A model generated the notes under the pieces. It was not told the DNA's origin. It made no database searches and saw nothing but the letters and a program-made list of their open reading frames with translations. Shown in pieces: positions 33,121 through 37,403 of a stretch of 37,403 bases of DNA (positions within the stretch are counted from its first letter, which is position 1; each line of letters begins with the position of its first letter). The DNA comes from Nocardia suismassiliense (GTDB lineage Bacteria; Actinomycetota; Actinomycetes; Mycobacteriales; Mycobacteriaceae). Position numbers and translations under genes: made by a program. The stretch spans positions 7,544,381 to 7,581,783 of the forward strand of contig NZ_LT985361.1 of assembly GCF_900269665.1 (NCBI RefSeq), written 5' to 3'.

Positions 33121-33914
33121 CGATCCCAGCCATTTCGTTAGCCCAGGTCTCCTCGAGCATCACGCTGCTCGCCCAGGAGGCGCCCGCCGAGGAGCCGAAG
33201 ATCCGGGTCGGCCATCACGCGGTCGCCCATGTCTTCGGCATCGCCTTCAACGTCGACACCATCGTGTCGACCTCGGTCGCCGCGGCCATCGTGCTCGGTC
33301 TCGCCTTCTACCTGCGGCTCAAGATCACCTCCGGCGTGCCGAACGGCGTGCAGCTGTTCTTCGAGGCCGTGACGGTCCAGATGCGCACTCAGGTGGAGAG
33401 CGCGATCGGCATGAAGGTCGCACCGTTCGCCCTGCCGCTCGCGGTCACCCTGTTCGTCTATATCCTGCTGTCGAATTGGCTCTCGGTGCTGCCGGTCCAG
33501 GTCGGCGACGGTGAGTTGCTCGCACCGCCCGCCGCGGACGTCAATTTCGTCTACGCACTCGCCCTGTTCGTATTCATCGCCTACCAGTCCGCGGGCATCG
33601 CGCGGCGCGGCCCGTTCGGGCACGTGAAGCAGATTCTCAAGGGGCACACGGGCTGGGGCCCGATGGTGTTCATCAACGTCATCGAAGAGATCGCCAAGCC
33701 ACTGTCGCTGTCCCTGCGCTTGTTCGGAAACATGTTCGCCGGCGGCGTGATGTTGTCGGTGATCACGTTGTTCCCCTTCTGGATCAGCTGGGGCCCCAAT
33801 GCCATATGGAAGCTGTTCGACTTGTTCGTCGGCGCCATTCAGGCCTTCATCTTCTCGCTGCTGACTGTCCTGTACTTCAGCCAGTCGATGTCATTGGAAG
33901 ACGAACACCACTGA
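33117..33914 (+). CDS. atpB: ATP synthase Fo subunit a
   Basis: A 265-aa proton-channel subunit. The essential Arg is present in LSLRLFGNMFAGG (Arg201), flanked by NVIEEIAKPLSL, and the last helix region reads FDLFVGAIQAFIFSLLTVLY. GVQLFFEAVTVQMRTQVESA and SNWLSVLPVQVG are the loops typical of mycobacterial-type AtpB. Nothing suggests loss of function: length, helices and key residues are normal. It overlaps atpI by four bases at the start and is followed after 46 bases by atpE. Together with the c-ring it forms the proton half-channels. It is oddly not accompanied by F1 genes downstream. Confidence 0.97.
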   Translation: MTIPAISLAQVSSSITLLAQEAPAEEPKIRVGHHAVAHVFGIAFNVDTIVSTSVAAAIVLGLAFYLRLKITSGVPNGVQLFFEAVTVQMRTQVESAIGMKVAPFALPLAVTLFVYILLSNWLSVLPVQVGDGELLAPPAADVNFVYALALFVFIAYQSAGIARRGPFGHVKQILKGHTGWGPMVFINVIEEIAKPLSLSLRLFGNMFAGGVMLSVITLFPFWISWGPNAIWKLFDLFVGAIQAFIFSLLTVLYFSQSMSLEDEHH

Positions 33915-33960
33915 TCGGCGAGTGCCGATCGAGTCCACATCCGAGAATAGGAAGTAGAAC

Positions 33961-34218
33961 ATGGCAGACCCAACCACCGCGTCCATCATCCAGGGCGCCC
34001 TTATCGGCGGCGGCATCATCATGGCGGGCGGTGCCATCGGCGCAGGCATCGGTGACGGCCTCGCGGGCGCGGCACTGATCAACGGTGTCACCCGTCAGCC
34101 GGAGGCAGAGGGTCGGTTGCGCGCCATCTTCTTCCTGACCGTCGGTCTGGTCGAGGCGGCGTACTTCATCAATCTAGCCTTCATGGCCCTTTTCGTATTC
34201 GCGACTCCCGGCAAGTAA
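33961..34218 (+). CDS. atpE: ATP synthase Fo subunit c
   Basis: An 85-aa helical hairpin forming the c-ring. Helix 1 is Gly-rich (GALIGGGIIMAGGAIGAGIG), the loop has the conserved RQPE (Arg45-Glu48), and helix 2 carries the proton-binding carboxylate Glu65 in VGLVEAAYFINLAF. Asp32 is also present; together with Glu65, Ala67, Tyr68 and Ile70 these match the residues that form the bedaquiline site in the mycobacterial protein. There are no Na+-type ligand changes visible, so it is a proton-type ring. AGGAAG upstream is the ribosome-binding site. It appears intact and functional. Confidence 0.97.
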   Translation: MADPTTASIIQGALIGGGIIMAGGAIGAGIGDGLAGAALINGVTRQPEAEGRLRAIFFLTVGLVEAAYFINLAFMALFVFATPGK

Positions 34219-34224
34219 CCGGGC

Positions 34225-34734
34225 ATGTCTCCCAGAACCGATGTGGTGGCCGAGGGGAACTTCCTTATCCCCAACGGCACCTTCTTCGTCGAGTTACTGA
34301 TCTTCCTGATCGTGCTCGGGGTCATCTGGTTCTTCGTGGTTCCGCCGATCCGCAAGGTGCTGGAGGAACGCGAAGAGCGGACCGCAGAGACCATGGCGAC
34401 GACCAAAGAGGCGCGGCAATTGTTCGCCGAGGCCGAAGCCAAGCATCGTGCGGAACTGGAGAAAGCGCGGTCGGAAGCGGCCGCTATCCGGAGCAAGGCA
34501 CGAGCCGAGGGCCGGGAAATTCTCGAAGAGATGCGCGGCCAGGCCCAACAGGAAGCCAACGCGATTGTCGCGGAGGCCGAGGCTCAATTGCGGGCCCAGG
34601 CGGATCAGGTCGCCGCTGAGTTGCGCGAAACAGTCGAACCACTCGCGCGGTCACTGGCCAACCGAGTGGTCGGCGTCGATGATCGGCGGGCAGGCACGAG
34701 CCGAGGCCAGCAGACAGGACGGGCGTCGTCATGA
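34225..34734 (+). CDS. atpF: ATP synthase Fo subunit b
   Basis: A 169-aa peripheral-stalk subunit with one N-terminal membrane helix (FLIPNGTFFVELLIFLIVLG and VIWFFVVPPIRKVLEEREER) and a long charged coiled coil (residues ~45-155, Ala/Glu/Arg-rich). NFLIPNGTFF is the mycobacterial-type b signature. It starts six bases after the atpE stop and overlaps the next gene by four bases (ATGA). The C-terminal ~15 residues (RRAGTSRGQQTGRASS) are polar and may be poorly conserved. It would pair with the second b-type protein encoded directly after it. Confidence 0.95.
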   Translation: MSPRTDVVAEGNFLIPNGTFFVELLIFLIVLGVIWFFVVPPIRKVLEEREERTAETMATTKEARQLFAEAEAKHRAELEKARSEAAAIRSKARAEGREILEEMRGQAQQEANAIVAEAEAQLRAQADQVAAELRETVEPLARSLANRVVGVDDRRAGTSRGQQTGRASS

Positions 34735-35306
34735 CTCCTAGTAGCGACATCCTTGCCGAGGGCATCTATCAAATCCATTTCGAGTGGCAGGTTTTCGTCA
34801 GCCAGCTGTTCGGCTTCGCGGTCATCGTCTGGGTCATCGTGAAATACGTTGCGCCACCGGTGAAACGGATGATGGCCAAGGCGCAGGGCGAGATCCAGAA
34901 GCAGATCGAGGAGAACCAGCAGGCGGCCGACCGGCTCGTCGAGGCCAAGAAGGTCTACGACGAGGGGCTGGCCGAGGCGAAAGCCGAACTCGCGCAACTG
35001 CTCGAGGACGCGCACGCCGACGCCGAGGACATCGTCGTCAAGATGCGCGAGACGGCCGCCGCCGAGGTGGAACGGGTGCGCAAGCAGGGTCGCGACCAGA
35101 TCGAGCTGATGCGCAGGCAGCTGACCCGCGACCTCAAGGCCGACTTCTCGCAGCAGGTACTGATGCACACCAGCGACAGCGTGCGCGATCAAGTCCAGTC
35201 GCCACAGATCAAATCGGACGCCGTCGAGCAGTTCCTCGACGACCTCGAGGCGATGGCGAACACCGGATCATCCGGCCGGACGCACACGCAGTCCCAGTGG
35301 AACTGA
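34731..35306 (+). CDS. AtpH b-domain lacking the fused delta domain
   Basis: A 191-aa b-type stalk protein. One membrane helix (VFVSQLFGFAVIVWVIVKYV) is followed by PPVKRMMAKAQGEIQKQIEE and a coiled coil to about residue 150. This matches the N-terminal b half of the mycobacterial AtpH, a b-delta fusion of about 446 aa; QFLDDLEAMA near residue 170 aligns with the linker just before the delta part. Here the frame stops after SSGRTHTQSQWN, so the delta (OSCP) domain needed to join the stalk to F1 is absent. The stop is clean, and the next gene (truncated haemoglobin) follows after 92 bases. It is either a true delta-less subunit or the break point of a deletion or misassembly. Confidence 0.88.
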   Translation: MTPSSDILAEGIYQIHFEWQVFVSQLFGFAVIVWVIVKYVAPPVKRMMAKAQGEIQKQIEENQQAADRLVEAKKVYDEGLAEAKAELAQLLEDAHADAEDIVVKMRETAAAEVERVRKQGRDQIELMRRQLTRDLKADFSQQVLMHTSDSVRDQVQSPQIKSDAVEQFLDDLEAMANTGSSGRTHTQSQWN

Positions 35307-35345
35307 GCGGCACTCGGCAAGCCGACGCGAATCGACTGTGCCCGT

Positions 35346-35351
35346 TAGGAT
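35346..35351 (+). promoter_or_regulatory. Candidate -10 element TAGGAT upstream of the haemoglobin gene
   Basis: TAGGAT fits the actinobacterial -10 consensus (TANNNT) and lies 47 bases upstream of the truncated haemoglobin start. No good -35 is visible (CCGACG at 18-base spacing), so this is tentative. It would make the haemoglobin gene independent of the Fo operon. Confidence 0.25.
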
Positions 35352-35398
35352 GACGTTCGCCTGATCGTGGGCAGCAGAGTTCTCGAGCGGAGTCGTCG

Positions 35399-35893
35399 AT
35401 GTCGGAGACCACCAGCGAAGCAACGGCGGCCGTGGACGCGGTGCCGAGCCTGTACGAATGGGCCGGCGGCACCGCGGCTTTCGAGAAACTCACCGAGGTG
35501 TTCTATCGGGAAGTGCTGCGCGACGAGCTGGTCGGCCCGCTGTTCCGTGGCATGGATCCCGGACACCCGAAGTACGTCGCGATGTGGCTGGCCGAGGTCT
35601 TCGGCGGACCGGACAGCTACAGCACCGAACGCGGCGGCTACGCGCACATGGTCCGGCAACACCTCGGCAAGGCGATCAGCGAGCCGCAGCGCCGCCGCTG
35701 GGTGAACCTGCTGATGGACGCCGCCGACGAGGTCGGGTTGCCCGACGACCCGGAATTCCGCGCCGCCTTCGCCTCCTACATCGAGTGGGGCACCCGGCTG
35801 GCGCACGCCAATTCCCAGCCCGGCGCCACGCCACCGCTGGAAGCGCCTATGCCGCACTGGGGTTGGGGCGTCGCGCCGCCGTACCGGCCGTGA
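35399..35893 (+). CDS. Group II truncated haemoglobin (GlbO-like)
   Basis: A 164-aa 2-on-2 globin. SLYEWAGGTAAFEKLTEVFY includes the A/B helix region with the B10 Tyr, FRGMDPGHPKYVAMWLAEVF spans C-E, and HMVRQHLGKAI holds the proximal His (HLG). RRRWVNLLMDAADEVGL has the group II-typical Trp at G8. An N-terminal extension of ~15 residues and a Pro-rich C-tail flank the core, as in mycobacterial and Nocardia GlbO proteins. The role of the family is O2/NO/H2O2 handling near the respiratory chain, which fits loosely with the upstream Fo genes but does not prove a link. Start ATG at 35399. Confidence 0.95.
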   Translation: MSETTSEATAAVDAVPSLYEWAGGTAAFEKLTEVFYREVLRDELVGPLFRGMDPGHPKYVAMWLAEVFGGPDSYSTERGGYAHMVRQHLGKAISEPQRRRWVNLLMDAADEVGLPDDPEFRAAFASYIEWGTRLAHANSQPGATPPLEAPMPHWGWGVAPPYRP

Positions 35894-35894
35894 C

Positions 35895-36794
35895 CTAGCT
35901 GAAGTAATCCTTGAACAGGATTTCGCTGATCTTGGTCACGGTTTCCCGGCCGACCTGGTAGCCGTCCTCGACCACCTGGGTGTTGTTCATGATGGCGACG
36001 GTGAATCGCTCACGCGGACCGACGAATCCCACCGAGTTCATCAGCCACGAGCCGTCGTCGTTGTCGTCGGCCCAGCCGTTCTTGTTGCCGGGCAACGCCT
36101 TATCGCCCGCGCCCCAGACGCCCCACCGCTGGTTGGTGTGCAACGACTCCCCGCCGTCGACCGTGCGCAGCTCGCCGACCAGGTAGTCGCGGCGCCGTGC
36201 GGGCAGCTTCTCCAGGACGAAGTCGATGAGGTGCTCGAGGTCGTTCGCGGTAGCCAGAATCCACCCCCACGAGTCGGGATGCTGGTCGGCGAACTTTATG
36301 CCCGCCATGCCGAAGGATCGGAACCTCGGCGCGAACACCTGCTCCCCGCCGTAGCGGTCCCACAGCGTGGTCGCCGCGTCGTTGTCGCTGGCATGCAGCA
36401 TCCGGTGCATCAGCTCGCGGTCCTCGGCGGTCAGCGTGATCGTGCCGGAGTCGTCGCGCAGCAGCAGATCCACCGCCATCGCCAGCTTCGGGGTGGAGCA
36501 GGCCCACATCGGCGTCGCCGCCTCGGCATTGCGCCACACCGCGCCGGTGCGCCGGTCGCGCACCACGATCCCGGTGAACCCGGGACGGCTCTTCGCATAC
36601 GCCTCGGCCTGCGCGATCCGCGCCTGAAACGCGGGATCGAAGTCGGGCGACGGGCCGATCGCCGCACGCGCCGGCCCTTCCGGCACCGGGCTCGCGCGCG
36701 CTGCGCCACGCGGCTCGTGCAGCAGGGCGGCGGTGACCAGCGAGCCGGCCACCAGCAGACCGGACAGCACCACCGGAAACCTCGACTTCCGCAT
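35895..36794 (-). CDS. Exported class A beta-lactamase-fold protein lacking the Omega-loop Glu
   Basis: A 299-aa secreted serine hydrolase-fold protein. The N-terminal helix (VVLSGLLVAGSLVTAALLH) is a signal peptide or anchor. The three active-site motifs of penicillin-interacting enzymes are visible: CSTPKLAMA (SxxK, Ser and Lys), HASDNDAATTL (SDN) and GNKNGWADD in place of KTG. No ExxLN Omega-loop motif with the deacylating Glu166 is seen between the SDN and KNG motifs. It therefore resembles the mycobacterial LppW-type proteins and may bind but hydrolyse beta-lactams poorly. It converges on the haemoglobin gene with one base between the stops. Not a confident resistance gene. Confidence 0.8.
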   Translation of the reverse strand: MRKSRFPVVLSGLLVAGSLVTAALLHEPRGAARASPVPEGPARAAIGPSPDFDPAFQARIAQAEAYAKSRPGFTGIVVRDRRTGAVWRNAEAATPMWACSTPKLAMAVDLLLRDDSGTITLTAEDRELMHRMLHASDNDAATTLWDRYGGEQVFAPRFRSFGMAGIKFADQHPDSWGWILATANDLEHLIDFVLEKLPARRRDYLVGELRTVDGGESLHTNQRWGVWGAGDKALPGNKNGWADDNDDGSWLMNSVGFVGPRERFTVAIMNNTQVVEDGYQVGRETVTKISEILFKDYFS

Positions 36795-37133
36795 GAACGC
36801 CCTCGTTTCGCAGTGTCGTCAGACGGAAAACGCAGGTCAACGGTGGTGCTCGACGTTCGCCCATCTTGGCAAGCCGAGCACACCCGAGCAACCCGACACT
36901 CGGCAGCGGCGGCAATTCGCGCCGTCACATCGGCGCCCCTGACAGTGGGGGCACCAATATTGTGGTGTCCCCGCTGACCGGAAACTCGGTAACAAGCCTA
37001 AGAAGTAGCCCGATGTCCAGTTAGTCGTCACAGGCGCGCGGAGGGAGGACCGCGTTCGCGCTTCGGGCAACCGGAGCGACTGCGGGGACAACGCCACAAC
37101 TCGATACCCGACAACACCGATTCCGGGGGTTCA
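36795..37133. other. Intergenic region between divergent secreted-protein genes
   Basis: About 340 bases with no convincing gene; the frames on both strands are Arg/Ser-rich. It contains the palindrome at 36945-36974 and should hold two divergent promoters. Confidence 0.4.
36945..36974. promoter_or_regulatory. Long palindrome, possible operator or RNA hairpin
   Basis: GTGGGGGCACCA (36945-36956) pairs with TGGTGTCCCCGC (36963-36974) over the 6-base loop ATATTG: ten Watson-Crick pairs and two G-T wobbles. The core CACCA-ATATTG-TGGTG is a tidy dyad between divergent genes, so an operator is more likely than a terminator. Confidence 0.45.
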
Positions 37134-37276
37134 ATGAACGTCAAGTCATGGGCTTTTGCCGCACTGGCCGCGAGTATCGTGCTCGGCGCCAGCGGCTGCG
37201 ACGCGAGCTCGGCGCCGCAGGCGACCAGGACGCCGATCCCGTCGGCGGTTCCGTCGGCGCCCGCCGGGCCCAGCAA
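37134..37276 (+). CDS. Lipoprotein, N-terminal fragment at contig end
   Basis: An ATG at 37134 starts a signal peptide (MNVKSWAFAALAASIVLGAS) ending in a lipobox-like GASGC with Cys22, followed by an Ala/Pro/Ser/Thr-rich stretch (SSAPQATRTPIPSAVPSAPA) typical of the linker of actinobacterial lipoproteins. The frame runs on without a stop to the end of the window, but from about 37277 it is adapter sequence, so only about 47 residues are genuine. The functional domain is missing and no family can be assigned. It is divergent from the beta-lactamase-fold gene. Confidence 0.7.
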
Positions 37277-37403
37277 CCGGCTCTTATACACATCTGACGC
37301 CGCCGGCGGAGGCCTAGGGGGTGGGCTTCGGGCGGCGCCGCTCTTTGAAGAACAATACAGTAGAGGCTGGGGTCGTCGTGGGGCGCGGTGCGTGAAGGCA
37401 GCG
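37277..37403 (+). other. Nextera (Tn5) sequencing adapter read-through, not genomic
   Basis: The 15-base Tn5 mosaic-end core CTCTTATACACATCT lies at 37281-37295 and is followed by GACGC and a GCCGGCG close to the i5-side adapter. Next comes AGGCCTAG (37310-37317), one base from the reverse complement of a known i5 index, and then a degraded match to the P5 flow-cell sequence to about 37349. The last ~55 bases are adapter-trailing junk of unknown origin. The genomic part of the contig ends near 37276. Confidence 0.92.

Noticed and set aside
1..37276. CRISPR arrays, tRNA/rRNA genes, insertion sequences
   Set aside because: No regularly spaced repeats, no tRNA cloverleaf or rRNA-like sequence and no transposase-like protein noticed on reading either strand.

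Overview
The window is a high-GC actinobacterial chromosome segment, most likely from Nocardia or a close relative in the Mycobacteriales. Pointers are a usfX-sigF pair, a DesA3-type acyl desaturase, a mycobacterial-type AtpE/AtpF/AtpH-like Fo set, a stand-alone LigD-type polymerase, EspC/WXG100-like secretion substrates and frequent GTG/TTG starts. It looks like a whole draft contig. The left edge starts inside the 3' end of a convergent NYN-gene paralog (29-bp perfect inverted repeat, 1-29 / 79-107). The right edge, from about 37277, runs into Nextera/Tn5 sequencing adapter and is not genomic.

Layout. 1-2149: convergent NYN/LOTUS RNA-binding genes and the anti-sigma/sigma pair usfX-sigF. 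2278-4937: an orphan oligopeptide-binding lipoprotein and a secreted glycine-zipper protein. 5097-10669: a peptidoglycan amino-sugar salvage operon (BadF-type GlcNAc/MurNAc kinase, sodium:solute symporter, AnmK, RpiR/MurR-like regulator, MurQ). 10693-16057: TAP-like lipoprotein hydrolase, then leftward genes for an alpha/beta hydrolase, LigD-type polymerase, an endolysin-like M23 peptidase and a P450. 16152-18191: PF04672-type methyltransferase convergent with a fatty-acid desaturase. 18315-20852: a tightly coupled leftward cassette (EspC-like, WXG100-like multidomain protein, lipoprotein, EbfC/EspL-like protein) that looks like a type VII secretion substrate or effector module. 21009-23182: aldose epimerase and membrane metallophosphoesterase. 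23319-28341: a complete BMP-type nucleoside ABC importer. 28342-32115: a four-gene leftward membrane cluster with ATGA couplings, including a cupredoxin-like lipoprotein and two His-containing polytopic proteins of unknown function. 32719-35306: atpI-atpB-atpE-atpF plus a b-subunit that is the b half of actinobacterial AtpH without its delta half; no F1 genes follow. 35399-37276: group II truncated haemoglobin, a class A beta-lactamase-fold protein, and the start of a lipoprotein.

Most notable are: (1) the Fo-only ATP synthase operon with a delta-less AtpH; (2) the EspC/WXG/lipoprotein/EbfC cassette, a candidate effector-immunity-chaperone unit; (3) a wall-sugar recycling operon using a sodium:solute symporter instead of AmpG or a PTS; (4) the metal-flavoured membrane cluster next to the Fo genes. 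Assignments rest on reading motifs by eye; no database search was run.
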